Counted from the stretch's first letter, positions 33,001-45,062 are shown. The stretch is 64,000 nucleotides of DNA from Melastoma dodecandrum (GCA_029817715.1 JARUPY010000154.1:3127501-3191500); one strand, 5' to 3'. The notes: generated from the letters alone by a model not told the origin. Made by a program: numbers and translations.

Positions 33001-33020
33001 TGTTCATAAGATGTAAATGA
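27035..33020 (+). CDS. Large plant LRR protein (At3g17920-like, STK11IP-like)
   Basis: Eleven exons stay in phase: 27035-27493, 28146-28403, 28860-29102, 29228-29377, 29793-31096, 31435-31508, 31632-31713, 31863-31982, 32140-32246, 32482-32630, 32802-33020. They give 1,054 residues. The N-terminal domain contains LETLAELERLLSGAPVDYLR and LEQLRRILRLVTEVKVVAVL. Cytosolic SDS22-like LRRs follow (VQTLDLSRNKFTKLDNL, KLVLRNNAISTLHGIENM). A long Ser-rich region fills exon 5. The C-terminal part (ETTEPRLYVLLVGTRFDGSG, VTVGLGFQVV) looks PH-like. Similar plant proteins are annotated as dynein light-chain-like or STK11-interacting proteins; the cellular role is not established. The acceptor at 32139 was chosen over 32144 and 32150 because only it keeps phase. 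Confidence 0.85.
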
Positions 33021-33423
33021 AGGTTTTTAATTTTTTTTCCTTCTCACCTTTGTCTTTTTATTATTCATTTTATTCTTTCACTGTCCATTTTAGGTCTACA
33101 TTTTATGTGTGTTCCTCTCCTTTGTTTTGCGAGCTTAGGGTATATGTTCCCATGTTATTCTTTGATTATATTCTTTACGAAAGCAATATATCATGTACAC
33201 AATTTGTATAGGCGTTAGTATGCGAAATGTTGGCTTGGAAAGATATTTGACTTTATCAGTTATACAGAATTCCAAAATCTCAATGAAACATCTTGATTCC
33301 CTTCTTGAGAACACCCAAACATGTTTAGGAAAACAATTCCTGCCGATGCTAAAAAGAATTTGCGATTCTGTTCCTCAACTGTCTCTTATTAGCTTCAGAA
33401 ATCTACCTTCATCTCCATCTTTT
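33021..33423. other. Convergent 3' region between LRR gene and LTP gene
   Basis: T-rich sequence, probably the two 3' UTRs. No gene seen. Confidence 0.45.
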
Positions 33424-34095
33424 CTAACATCCACCTAAGTAGATAGCTGCTACTGACATAGCTAGAGCAAACCCAGTTGCAGTGAAGCTGAATTCTCCAA
33501 CATGGAATAAGGGATGCCCATTTCTGGTATTTGCTGCATTGCTTGGTGTATTTCCTGTGTCAGATGTTCCGATGTTTAGTATAGAGGAACTAATACTGTT
33601 TGAACATAAAGTGTATGCAATTAACTCACCACTGCTTGGAGTGGCTGGTGCTGGGCTGCCTGGAGTTCCTGCAATAAGAGTTAATAAGTTTCAGAAACAG
33701 AAAATGAAAGGTTCTTTTGATTATTATGTTGTTGGGGATGTTGCCTTACCGGTCTTGCAGACTGTGATGTCGGCATTGGCACCACATTCCTTGGCTAGGG
33801 ACAGGGCATCAGCCTGGGTTATGTTCAGTTGCTTGAGTATGTCTGGGTTATTGAAGATGGCGCACAGGCACTGCGTGTTGCCCGTCACCATCTGCTTCAG
33901 CGGCACACAGCAAGTAGCGGGAGGTGACGTGGTCTTGTTCAGGTACGGATGGCATGGAAGGAGCTGAGTAATACAGGCAGACGTGCTGTTGCCATTATCC
34001 CCGGGCTGGACAGGGCTGTCGCATGAGCCGGGCATGGCACAGCATGAGATGACAATCAGTGTCGTCAGGAGGGAAGCAATCTGGGCAGCTGCCAT
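33424..34095 (-). CDS. GPI-anchored lipid-transfer protein (LTPG)
   Basis: Secreted eight-cysteine protein that carries lipids at the cell surface, for example for cuticle or suberin. Exons 33750-34095, 33630-33668 and 33424-33554 are in phase and give 171 residues. A signal peptide (MAAAQIASLLTTLIVISCCA) is followed by the eight-cysteine pattern C-C-CC-CXC-C-C. A short Pro/Ser/Thr-rich linker (GSPAPATPS) and a hydrophobic C-terminus (FALAMSVAAIYLGGC) fit GPI attachment. The start at 34095 is preferred to the upstream ATG at 34233 because the signal peptide begins there. A TATATATATATA tract near 34145-34161 may serve as TATA box. Confidence 0.9.
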
Positions 34096-34671
34096 GGTAG
34101 AAAACGGAAACGAAATGTGGAACGATCCTTTAGGGCAGGTTTCCTTTATATATATATATATTGAGGTTTGTCGGCACGATTTGGGTCGGATTTCATCCGA
34201 GGATGGAGGAGAACTTTTCTTCCCTGGATTCATTGTTACCTGTTCATTCTCCCCCGGCGTTGCTCACGGGCACATGCTAAAAAACCATTTGAATTCCTCC
34301 AATTTCTCATCACGTTGCGCACGTGCAACTCGCTTTGATCACCATTTTCCATCATCTGGTACACGCGACCCAAATCTTGAAGCCATATATCATGTTTAAC
34401 GGACACAGCTTCATATAAAGTTAAAGCAAAAGGCAAAGTGTTCATAATTACAAGGTCCATCATTTCATCATCAACACCACCATAACGACGACCATGAATT
34501 CGGACAGCTATCCACCTCTCTCTCATGAATGTGATAAAAACTTTGGAAAAAAAAATAAATCAAGCAGGTTGAACCTGATTCCAGACATGCATGAAGATTC
34601 AAACACAGTCTTTTGTTATCTTGTTAACCATTATGACCGGTCCGGTCAGCTTCGAATAGAATAATGATGGA
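34096..34671. other. Intergenic between LTP promoter and receptor kinase 3' end
   Basis: Holds the LTP TATA tract and probably the 3' UTR of the receptor kinase. The minus-strand frame at 34236-34526 is unrecognised. No gene supported. Confidence 0.4.
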
Positions 34672-36759
34672 TTATGAATCCCTCGAGTCGCTGACCTGAT
34701 CCGGCTGCTGGGTATTCTCTCTCCAGCTGTAACGGCATAGATCCTCGATCCGCCTCGTTACTTCGGACATCGAGGGACGCTGGTCCGGATACTGAGCAGC
34801 GCAGTCAACGGCGAGCTGGAGGAGATCCACCATCTGCTCCTCAATGTTCTGGTACCTTAGGAGCTCGAGGTCGAAGACTTCCGAGGTCCATTCCTCTCGT
34901 ACCACCGACTGCACCCAACGAGGAAGGTCCACGCCTTCTTCATTTAGGAGAGAGTTCGTAGGAGCTTTCCCGGTCAGAAGCTCGAGGAGTAACACCCCAA
35001 AGCTGTAAACGTCTGCCTGCTGAGACACTTTGCGGGGGTCGGTAACCTCGGGTGCCCGGTAACCCGCAACACGTGTAGGAGAGGAGGGAGGGCCAACGAG
35101 TTGGGCAAGGCCGAAATCGGAGACACGAGCGTCATAGGACTTTGTCAGTAGAACGTTGGATGACTTGATGTTCCCATGAGAGACGTTGGGACCTTGTGAG
35201 TGCAGATACTGGATGCCACGGGCGGCCCCGAGGGCGATGGTCGATCTCATTTCCCAATTCAATGGAGTCTTACTGGCTCCCTTATTTCCTACAACAAGAA
35301 TACGAGAAATTACAAAAGAGACGAAGACAATCGGGATGGCATCGTACACAAACAGAAAGCAAAAACAGATCTGCGCACCATGCAACAGAGCAGACAAGCT
35401 TCCCGTGGGCATGTAATCATAAACAAGAAGCTTCTCGTCATTGCTGTAATAATAAGCCATCAGCGGCATCAAGTTCTCATGATCCATCGCCCCAACAGCT
35501 TCGATCTTCTCTCGAAACTCCGCAGCTGGGATGGTCACGTCCCTCAACCTCTTCACAGCCACCATGATCCCAGCCTCCAAAACAGCCTTATAAGCAGTAC
35601 CAAATGTTCCTTTCCCCAAGACTTCCGCAGAAGCTCTCAATAAGTCCTCCAGGCCAAAAACCTTCCCTGATTTCCCCATAAACACCAGCTTTCTCCCCTC
35701 GACACCGCCGTTCATCTGTCTCTCATTTCCCACCGTAGGGGCTGCAACCGGAGCTGTGACCAAGCTCCCGTTACCCATGTACCCTCCTCCGACCTCATAA
35801 GCCCCATCACGCATCCCATCCTGAAGCCCCATTTCCTGATGCTTAATGGTCGCTATATCGACCGACCTCGTACTTTTCCGACCCATTCTACGGCAGATGA
35901 ATATAAGCAATATAAGGAGGAACAGGAACCCGAACACACAACCTATCACGATTCCGGCCAGCACAGACCCGGATAGCTTCTTCCTCTTCACTCCAGCGTC
36001 ACCCCCACTGTTGCTGCCGCCACCAGCGGCATCCGCTCCCTCACTACTGTTACCACCGCTAGGGGAAGGCAGCACGATATCCTTGGAACATGAAGCCAGA
36101 GGCTTCCCACACAAGGAGTTGCCCAAGAACGAGGTGCCGTCGAAACCCTGCAAATCCTCGGGGATAGACCCATTAAGCTGGTTAGCAGACACGTTGAACT
36201 GCACAAGATTCAACCCTTTAATCCCCGCAGGAATAACTCCGGAAAGCTGGTTACTTTCCAACAGCAAAGTCCTAAGCCTAGTCAACTTCCCAAACCCTGC
36301 GGGGATCGGACCAGAGAACTCGTTCCCGGCGAGGCTCACCCTAACGAGACCCTTCAGCTCAAGCAGAACCCCGGGAATGCTCCCGGAGAGCCGGTTCCCC
36401 TGTAAGTACAAGTTCCTCAACTCGACGCAAGACCCGAGATCCGGGGGGAGAGTCCCGGACAGTGAGTTCATCCGCAAAGACAGGGTCCTGAGCTGGGTCA
36501 AGTTACCGAAAATGCCGGGAGGGATGGCGCCGGAGAGGGACGAACCGGGCAGGCGTAGGGCGACGACGCGTGCGGAGTCGCATTGGACGCCAGGCCAGCT
36601 GCAGGGGGTGAGGGAGGTGGTGTTCCAGAGGAGGGTCCTGCCGGAAAGAGCCGATCGGAGGGACAGGAGGGCGGCGCGGTCGGACGAGAGGTCCGATGCT
36701 GCCGCAAAGGAAAGGAAATAATGGAGGTGAAGAAGGAAGGCTAGGAGGGGAAAATGCAT
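34672..36759 (-). CDS. LRR receptor-like kinase, subfamily III (RLK902/RKL1-like)
   Basis: Two exons, 35379... to 36759 and 34672-35288, joined across a 90-base intron (35289-35378) that has no stop and stays in frame, so retention would add 30 residues. Spliced length is 665 residues. Order: signal peptide (1-22), LRR N-cap with CSWPGVQC, five or six LRRs (65-205), a Ser/Gly-rich spacer, transmembrane helix (about 267-289), then kinase domain from about 375. The glycine loop GKGTFGTAYKA and Lys403 (VAVK) are present and DFG is kept. The catalytic loop reads HGNIKSSN instead of HRDxKxxN, so the catalytic aspartate is missing. This is typical of subfamily III and suggests a pseudokinase or weak kinase. 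Its place in the block agrees with At3g17840 (RLK902). Confidence 0.94.
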   Translation of the reverse strand: MHFPLLAFLLHLHYFLSFAAASDLSSDRAALLSLRSALSGRTLLWNTTSLTPCSWPGVQCDSARVVALRLPGSSLSGAIPPGIFGNLTQLRTLSLRMNSLSGTLPPDLGSCVELRNLYLQGNRLSGSIPGVLLELKGLVRVSLAGNEFSGPIPAGFGKLTRLRTLLLESNQLSGVIPAGIKGLNLVQFNVSANQLNGSIPEDLQGFDGTSFLGNSLCGKPLASCSKDIVLPSPSGGNSSEGADAAGGGSNSGGDAGVKRKKLSGSVLAGIVIGCVFGFLFLLILLIFICRRMGRKSTRSVDIATIKHQEMGLQDGMRDGAYEVGGGYMGNGSLVTAPVAAPTVGNERQMNGGVEGRKLVFMGKSGKVFGLEDLLRASAEVLGKGTFGTAYKAVLEAGIMVAVKRLRDVTIPAAEFREKIEAVGAMDHENLMPLMAYYYSNDEKLLVYDYMPTGSLSALLHGAQICFCFLFVYDAIPIVFVSFVISRILVVGNKGASKTPLNWEMRSTIALGAARGIQYLHSQGPNVSHGNIKSSNVLLTKSYDARVSDFGLAQLVGPPSSPTRVAGYRAPEVTDPRKVSQQADVYSFGVLLLELLTGKAPTNSLLNEEGVDLPRWVQSVVREEWTSEVFDLELLRYQNIEEQMVDLLQLAVDCAAQYPDQRPSMSEVTRRIEDLCRYSWRENTQQPDQVSDSRDS

Positions 36760-39092
36760 TGTTGGGTGTGGCGCAAGATTGCAACTGTTTTCCTGGGTTG
36801 AGGGAAGAAAAAGAAGAAGGGTTTTGATTTTGAGTGTGGGCTTGAGTTTGAGTTTTGAGTTCACATACGAAGCAGCAGCCTGCCTGGGAGGGAGAAGAAG
36901 AAGAAGAAGATGGCGGTGGCTGTTTTCCACCTTTGCCCTCGCAATCCTCCCCCGCCCCCCCTGGCTAAATACTACTTCCCCCACTTAAAAGAAATTAAAT
37001 ATGCATACTCAATAAATTTCTGCATTTTCTTGGAAAATTAAAAATATAAAACATTCATTCATTCACTATCAAGTTCGGACATTGTATTATTTACCATAAT
37101 TTCCTCTTAAGTTACATGATGTTTTCTTTTTTTTACTTTCTCTTTTTCTATATAGGATTCTCTACCACCTCATAATATTTTTATCTTTGTTGACTTGTTT
37201 TCCACCTCATCATCATGAAACGAGCAAAGAAGAAAACAGTACGAAAATATAGATATTATTATTTTTCTCTTTTGGTCTGGGGGGTACACATTAAAGAAAA
37301 AGGTGAAAGAAAAGACCGTTCGAAATTTAAAGTGGGGTCCAAACCAAATGAATTATTATTATTATTATTTATATTTAATTATCATAGTTTTCCCATAAGA
37401 CAAAAAAAGTCAATCGTTTTCTCTAAGTAATGTGTGCGTGTAAATAGTAATGATAATAAATACCCAATTTTTAAATACAAAAAAATACATTCAAACTTGT
37501 TAATTTCATGAATAATGTGTGGTTATGTTAAGTCGGGGAGTGGTCAGATGAGCAACACACTAATAATTATGTTTAGGTGGGATGATTGGATGAAAATTGG
37601 TCACCATCCATCAATTCTTTTATTTCTTCTTATGCCATGCCTTCTTTCTAATAATACATTCACATTTCCAATCACGGTTCACCAACTATCTAACCAAACC
37701 CAATTTATTACTAAATCCCCCCTCATCGCCTGTCAATGATAAAACATACTTAATTTGAAAGTAAATATAATGCAGTTGAAAATAAATATAAAGTATCAGT
37801 TTTAATTAGCTCAACGTTGTCGAAAGGAAACCTTCCATCCTACTGCAATGCGACTCCCTCAGTTGTTATCAACTTCAATCTTCCTTCCCTTTTCTTTAAC
37901 TTGGGCCATCCACAGCCCGTTATTTGGGTAATAAACAAATGGCCCAAAATAGCCACACGATCTCTGTCTGGTAATAAAATTAGAAGAAACACGAAGCGAT
38001 GGTAAGAACCTTGAAGACCTTAGAAGACCAATTCCTAAACTGCAATTTCTTGTCAAAGAAAAGCCTGGTCTGGTTGCAAATACTGCTCATCCTGATTCTT
38101 CCACGGTTCACACAATCCGCGACTTTTGATCCCATCTCAAAAAATCATCCATCATATTTTTTTCATCACCGCCCTATGAATATGTATTTTTTCCCAGTCG
38201 GTTACCTAATCAACAAGTAGGTTTCCATTGAGAGACTGACTTTTCCATTGGGGGGGGTAATATAATAATAGAAACTTCCTGGTGGTGCTTCTGGCTCTGA
38301 CCTCCTGTTTGTTCAACTCTCGTTGCATCAAAGATTTAGGGATTTTGGTGGGGGGGAGGTCAAAGTTATTTAGGTCTGACAGATTTTTGTTCCATGGTCA
38401 AATTTCTGCTGCTATTGTCCAAATTGCAAGAATAGGAGGTCGGTCAAACAGGTCTCAATGGGCCAAAATACAAATACCACAAGTTCTACCTTGTCAACTC
38501 CCTTTCGTGTATGAGGATTCTTCCCCGCCACTCTACGCGGGCTTTTTCTAGATTCTGTAGCGATAAAGGTTGGCGGGGTCAATATCGACGTGGACGTCGA
38601 TCGGAAGGTTGGAAGGGAATTCAAGTGAAATCCAGGTTGATATTCTTTGGTTGTTGCTGCAGTAAAGTCCACGGAGATTCTTCTTGAGACTGACTGGAAG
38701 GATAGACATTCATTTTGACTCTCACGATTGCAGAAACCAGTCGAAGTTCACCCAGAAACGAAAGCAGTTAAAGGAAAAAATTGGAGTCGGGAAGGAGAGA
38801 ATGAAAGATTGAATGAATTAATGAATGGAAGCGAAGCTTCTGTACATGTACAAACTGTGATCCATGATCAGGGATCTCTCTCTCCTTCGCTAGACATACG
38901 TAGTTTCTCTTCCCAATTTCACGCCTAAGCCGCTATCGTTGTTAAGATTAAGCTCAAAGAATCAATGAATGATTAAGCTACTCGAAACAATTCGATGGAT
39001 CCATTATTCCTTCCCCTCTCTTCCCTTTCGAATCTAGACCTAATTCCTCTGCTAACCCTCCTTTCCTGACTACAGTCTTAGACATAAGGCAT
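36760..39092. other. Receptor-kinase promoter and intergenic DNA
   Basis: About 2.3 kb. A GAAGAA-repeat 5' UTR-like stretch lies near 36,893-36,910, followed by AT-rich DNA with poly-A/T runs and an ATT-unit repeat near 37,350-37,370. Several short frames occur but none is recognisable. The part near 38,700-39,092 may hold the Nudix 3' UTR. Confidence 0.4.
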
Positions 39093-40229
39093 CTAAGAGG
39101 AGAAAACATCCGGTTCGCCGTTCTGCTGCTTCTTTAATCTGTACACTAACTTGTCTAAGGCTTCCTTCATCCAACTGTGTGGGCAAGCTTCCCTGGCTTC
39201 AGCTGCAGTCACCTACGCAACGATCATCGCAATCCAGATTAGAACACAATCGGATACACCCCGAAAGGGTTTTAGTTCGACTAACAGATAAAAAATCTAA
39301 TTGCAGCGTGCGCTCAGCCGTGCTTACCCATCTTCGCTTTCTGAGATCCTTCTCAGGCCATGACTCGAGCTGCATGTTGACGTGTAAAGAGAACATGTAG
39401 CCGTCATGGTAAGAGCCGTTGCTTTTGCTCTTATACATCCATTTACCCAATTTATCCTGCAATCCGGAACACAGACGACCAAATTCAGACACTTTTTCAA
39501 CATGAAAACAACCCGAATTTCATCCAATCTGCCACAAAAATCATCGATCATCACCTCAAGAGTGCCAACCACTCCAGCCTCTTCCCTGGTCTCGCGCAAG
39601 GCCGCCTGCTCCATAGTCTCATCGATTTCCCAACCTCCCTGAAAACCACATTACAACAAACAAGTAGCATTAGCAAAGCGAGACACTGAACTCAACAAGA
39701 CCCATAACTTGTCTGTTTTTTTTTTTTTTTTTTTGGGGGGGGGGGGGTCAACCACAGCAACTCATAAGGTCAGAGCAAGGAATATACCTTGGGAAACATC
39801 ATCCCCTTCCCTCCCTTCTGGGAACTAACAAGCAGAACCTCAATCTCCTCATCGCCAGCGGAACCCCCTTCAATCCCCCTGTATCTATAAGGAATGCATC
39901 TGCAACGGTCCGGAACAAAACGAAAGTTAATCAACCGTCCAACCCTAAAATCAAAATCCCCGAGAACCCAATTCGATTCCCCAGATTCCCAGAACAACCC
40001 AACTCTGAAACTTTTTTTTGGTTATGTTGGGGGGGGGGGGGTATTCCTCTTACCCGACAACCTGGCGACGACCCTTGTCGTAACGCTGCAAGTGCCTGCC
40101 CGTACGGGAGACGAGGGAGACGACGTCCTCGATCTGAACGTGAAACAGGTTCCCGGGGGAGGCGACCTTCTTAGCGTTATAAAGGGAAAGGAAGACGTTG
40201 ATGACGTTCCTCGAAAGAGAAATCCCCAT
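39093..40229 (-). CDS. Nudix hydrolase (diphosphoinositol-polyphosphate type)
   Basis: Hydrolyses nucleoside-diphosphate-linked or inositol-pyrophosphate substrates. Exons 40054-40229, 39788-39899, 39555-39638, 39328-39456 and 39093-39212 are in phase and give 206 residues. The Nudix box is GGWEIDETMEQAALRETREE followed by AGV, with all Gly, Glu and Arg positions of GX5EX7REUXEEXGU; the usual hydrophobic U after RE is Thr. The segment CIPYRYRG and the C-terminal PHSWMKEALDKLVYRLK match plant NUDT12/13/16-like and NUDT17/18-like proteins. The start at 40229 is the only ATG ahead of the conserved SRTGRHLQRYDKG. It adds about 40 residues that I do not recognise, and a mitochondrial presequence is possible. 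Intron 2 contains a 15-T then 12-G run. Confidence 0.9.
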
Positions 40230-43200
40230 CGATCCCGGGAGGTTCTTCACCACAAACTCCAGGGTAACACAAACGAATCGAGGAAGGCCGGGAAAAGGTA
40301 GAACTAATGAATTCGTCGTGACGGGCAAAAGGATGTCAGAAACCGGAATCCTTTCTTCAGCCAGCGATGACGATATTCGGGAAAACGTAGAACTGGGGAA
40401 GTGATCCGTTGTTCTTTCTTCTTTTCTGTTTCTGTTTCGGAGGGATTGATGTTGTCCGGGAGGGAAAGCCGAAGTGGGCGTGTTATAAATAGAGGAAATT
40501 TTGGAGTTTATCTCGAGAGAGAAAGGAGGAGGAAGGCGACATCCGCAATAATGCAGCGTGTTGCGGTTCTTGCAGGTTGTCGGAAGAGGAAAAAGCGTAA
40601 ATATTTGAAATCGATCCCCAGCCGACGCGCCTGCTGGACTCCGTCTGTTCGCGTCGCGTCGGCACGAGTTGGCCACGTCGGCGTCACGTCCTTACCAAGG
40701 ATTTCGCTCCCTTCTAACATACGTTCGTCATGAGTTCATGTAATGAAATCACTCCCCAACCCAACAATATTTCTACCATTAGTTATGTATTTGTGTCCAT
40801 ATTGAGGAGCTCCATGTATTTGACTCTATCCCCCCCCCCCACCACACCATCCCATGATGATGTCTTTTGACAGGAGTTTGTTGTCTTTGATCAGGTAAAC
40901 CAAATCAACTATGAATTTTGGCCATGGTAATAAATAAATAAACTGCATGTAGTTCGGAAGGTTTGACGTAACTGAAGTAATTAACGTTTTCTATAAAAAG
41001 AATAATTGTCTTTTTATTTCCTGGAGACGTAGTTTTATACGTAAAAAAAAGTAATTGCGTGTGCGTCGTTCGTGACTTTGATAGAGTATTATTATTATTA
41101 CAAATGAAACTAACCCCATGAATGACAACGTCCGTCCGTCCCACTTGAAGAAATTAAAATAAATTCGGACGCATTGTTTGCATGCCGAAAAGGAAAGAAA
41201 AAGGAATTGAGAAGAGGCAAAAAGAAAAAAACGGCGGAGGCTGAGTCTAGTCGTCGCCGAGAACATGGCAGGATTACGAGTGCTATTACGTGTCAAATAT
41301 GACATCCATGCACAATATGAACCCACTGCATATTTTATTTGACATATTGTAAGCCACCAAATCCCATATGTCATGTTTTTCTGGTACGTGCCAACGCGAC
41401 GAAAACGCCACGGTATAAAATCGCTGTTGATGACTAAAAGAAATTGGGTAAATGAATTATTGTACCGTGCTCCTATTTTTATGGAACTTGTTAAATACAC
41501 CGAAATATAATTAATACTACCCCGAAGAAAATTAATAATAGAGCAGGAAAAAAAGGAGGATGAGGCGAAAGAGTCAACTTATCAGACCGAGGATAGGGTT
41601 TTGGGGAAGTTTACATCACACGCGCCGACTGGAGAGGGTGGTGTCGATGTTATCTATCGTGTGGTGCGTGTTTGGTTGCGCGTAAACATGTCAACATCCG
41701 GAATAGACTGGTTTGTTTATATTTAATATTTAAAAAAATATATAATTATTCCATTTCATGGATTAGATGGATACTCAAGAGGTTGGCTCGTGATTAGGTA
41801 TACTACGAGTTATTTGATTACCGATATCTATCATTCACCACGGAGTTTATGTATAATGTTTATGTTTATCCAAATATCAATTACTTATAATATTCTCTCT
41901 TTTTATATATATTAATAGATGTCATCTTCGTCGTCCGTCGAAAAGTAGTTTATAGTGACGTGGTGATATTGGGAATGATGTGGAGGCGCGCACTCGGTTT
42001 TTATACGCTTACCCTTTCTCTCTGTTAAAATCCGTGTTAAGTAATCTTAAGGTGTGGTGGGGACCAACTCATATCCACCAACACTAACACCACCACTGTT
42101 TTTTTCTTACAATGCCTTCAACTCGAAATTACTCACGCGTGTTTTCGATTATTTCCTTTTCCTCCAACCCAAATTCCCTTCTTTTGACTCGACCACCACC
42201 AAAGGGGAGTATGACTACTAAATATTAATATTAAAGCAGTTATCGGTTAAAGTCATCACTCTACCAAATATTAGTTATACATTGTTATGAGGGTAGTCCG
42301 ATCGACTCTAATTAGCCTAATAATATTTTCGATATCTTAAGAAGTTACGGTTCATAGTTAATGGAAGACGCCGAAAATATCAAGTTCAATTAGTATAACT
42401 ATAATAAGACACAACAAAAATCAACATTCATCTAAGGCCAACCATGCATTGTTTGTCGCAAAGCTCTATTGTTCTTCGTTCCCAATTCCAGAATTATTGT
42501 CTTAATCACACCACCATCAATAACATCAATATATAATCATACCATTATCTATGTTCATGTTCCGCCACGTCACCACCGACGACCAGTTTTTACCATGCCA
42601 GCTTCATAAGTCTATGACGCCTATACCAGTTACTAAGTTTACGACATCCACGTCATTTCAGCTTTAGTTTCTTTTGATTTTTCGTCATTTTCATAACTAG
42701 AAGCACTTGAATTTAACTGTGATTGTTTTGATTTTATCCATATATTTATATTTTCATTCTACTTTTTATTCTTAGCGATCACATTCGAATTTCTATAAAG
42801 TTCATGCCAAATATATAATACGTACCTGCGATTCCGTTTTCCTACGGATAGCTCAACCAATTCCGTGCCCAACTTAAGAAACCTATACATGAAAATGGGA
42901 GTACCAGAATTCTGGTCAATTTTACATCAATAAAAAAAATAATTTATCTAGAAGATCGTAATATGGGAATCTAAAAAAAAAAATTGTATGATAAAATGTG
43001 AGGGGCCACGGCCGCAACAGAAGCTTCTGTCATGGATGGGATGGGACAATAATAGTATGGCCAAGACATATCAAAGCAGTGGGGGGTCCATTTCATTTTT
43101 GGATAAATGGGGAGTCCGAACTTATCTATACATGTCATAAACTGCGCGGGCTACCAGCAACTAAGGACACGTTCCTTTGTCGATAACCTAGCGATGTGGC

Positions 43201-44950
43201 CGCGTTCATGTCCTCACAATCAAAGTGCGCCAATTCAAAACATGGGTGCCCTTTTTGTCCCGGGACTCTTCTTCTAAACCAAGTTGGGGAGAACAGCCGA
43301 ACAACATCGTTCTCGTGATTAAAAGGAAAGTTTTGGTCAGTGTTTGTTTTTTTTTTTTTTGGGGGGGGGGGGGGGGGAGGGGAAGCAACCTCGACAGGGA
43401 CTCCCTGACTGTATAACCCCAAGACCCGATCAAACCTACAAAAAGAAGAGAAACAAAAACCCATCAGTATCAGTCATTTTTTCAGCAAATTGATCACTAA
43501 CTCATTGGCAGAAAGTGGGTGAAGGAGATGATATCGAATCTAGTTGAGTTGATGATGATCGGAGAGGAGACAAGATGATAAAGTGTGGGGTGGTGGTGGT
43601 GGCATAAGAACAAAAGCATTTTTTTGAAGATTACTCTACTTTTTTTTCCGAGGGGGGTTACTGAAATTGACAAGCACTACTAGTGTGTTATTGGAATCTT
43701 TCGCTTCATCTGTTTCGGCCATCAGCAATTTGGACCCCATTCATCACACGTTGTTGAAATGATGGTATGGAATTATCATTTTTTTCCTCTCCTTTGGGGG
43801 TCCAGCCCCTATTTTGAGAGAACGACAGATTTTGTTAATATTGTTTCTAGAAATTAGGGGTGGGGGGGTGATTGATTCGTATTATTTCTTTAGGACAATG
43901 TTTTCCATTCGAAGATCCTTAACGGGCTCGGATAGCCCATTTAGTCCGATAATGGGCTTCATCTAGGGCCCATAAGAGTTGGGCCAACAAGCTCATCCCA
44001 TTGTTCCCGAAAGTTGACCCGACGAGACATCCGAGGAAGCAGAGCATTTTTACGTGGTCGAATTGGTCTCCCAAGGAAGTGGCGTCTTCGCTGATTTGGG
44101 ATGCTTTGTGTTTTCCTCCTTTTTCTTTCTCGCTATCATTACGACGCGTGCTCATTTCCCGAGTCAATGTCACTTCGACGTGGCCGATACGACCTCGTCG
44201 CGTCATACGATCTGCGTGGCACGCACTCGCAGGAAACTTTTGGCACCGTCTCCGTCCATGCATTCGGAATTTTATTAGGACCGGAACAAATTATCGCTGG
44301 TGGGAAAATGAAAGTAATGGTATCGGGAAATAGTTTTGTTTTATGGCGGCGGTAAGGCTTGATGATGCCGTTTGAACTCATCCGTGTCGTAAGCCGACAC
44401 ACGAACACGATTTCTAGAAGGAGGATATGATGACGGGTCAAAAGCCAATGAGATCCATCCACGTGTCTAGTTGACGAGGTAACCCCACGCTTCCCACATG
44501 GCAGTACTTATCCACTACTCACCGGAACCCTGCCACGTCATCACTGTCCCTCCGAGGTTCCACAAGCCAGAAAAAGATGCATGTCTTAGTGATGGATGAT
44601 AACGAATTAATGAATTCAATGGACATGAAAATTAACGGTTTTTTTCGAGCTGTAGTAAAAACTATTCATGACTGGTTCGTAGTTGATAAGAATTGGTAAG
44701 AATTAGGTGAATGTGGACGGTGAAACCGGGGGGGTCTGCCGCTGAATTCAACATTTTTAATTGAGTTGGGGAATTGAATTGTCCTCTTATGTTCACACTC
44801 AATCCAAAGGAAAAAAAATAAATTTATTACGTATGATTTCTTACCGTCTTGAATTGCGAATTGGGGGGTTAGAAAGAAAATAAAGAGACGGTCCAAATTA
44901 GGAATCCAATTTTCTGTTAAATTTTTATATTGTTCAATTTCCCCACGGTT
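40230..44950. other. Long intergenic region, no gene identified
   Basis: About 4.7 kb without a recognisable gene on either strand. Features seen: a C-run near 40,832, TA-rich DNA at 41,700-41,930, a T-run/G-run block at 43,347-43,378, another G-run near 43,861, and a site II cluster at 43,934-43,985. Codon-rich but unrecognised frames around 43.9-44.4 kb look like chance. Confidence 0.4.
43934..43985. promoter_or_regulatory. Orphan site II cluster
   Basis: AGCCCA (43934-43939), TGGGCT (43953-43958), GGGCCCA (43966-43972) and TGGGCC (43980-43985) fall within 52 bases. Such clusters mark promoters of growth-related and organellar genes, yet the nearest recognised start is 1.08 kb away. This may be a distant control region of the small gene at 45063 or the promoter of an unseen transcript. 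Confidence 0.4.
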
Positions 44951-44955
44951 TTTTG

Positions 44956-44962
44956 TATAAAA
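44956..44962 (+). promoter_or_regulatory. TATA box of the small conserved gene
   Basis: TATAAAA lies 107 bases before the ATG at 45063, leaving a 5' UTR of about 75 bases. Confidence 0.6.
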
Positions 44963-45062
44963 GGAAGTCCAAAAACCCTTCTCTCTCAAATTCTTCATTC
45001 TACTAAACACGGAAAGCGATAAGAGGAGGGATTTCACGGGCGAGAGAGAGAACGATATCGAC

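Noticed and set aside
33482..33967. 161-codon plus-strand frame opposite the LTPG gene
   Set aside because: It spans LTPG exons and introns on the other strand; the eight-cysteine pattern and signal peptide prove the minus strand codes.
35846..36721. 291-codon plus-strand frame opposite the receptor kinase
   Set aside because: It is antisense to the LRR and membrane region; its content mirrors the leucine-rich codons of the real gene and shows no family features.
40230..45062. CRISPR arrays, operons or ribosome-binding sites anywhere in the window
   Set aside because: The DNA is plant nuclear; no spaced direct repeats or prokaryotic gene organisation were seen.
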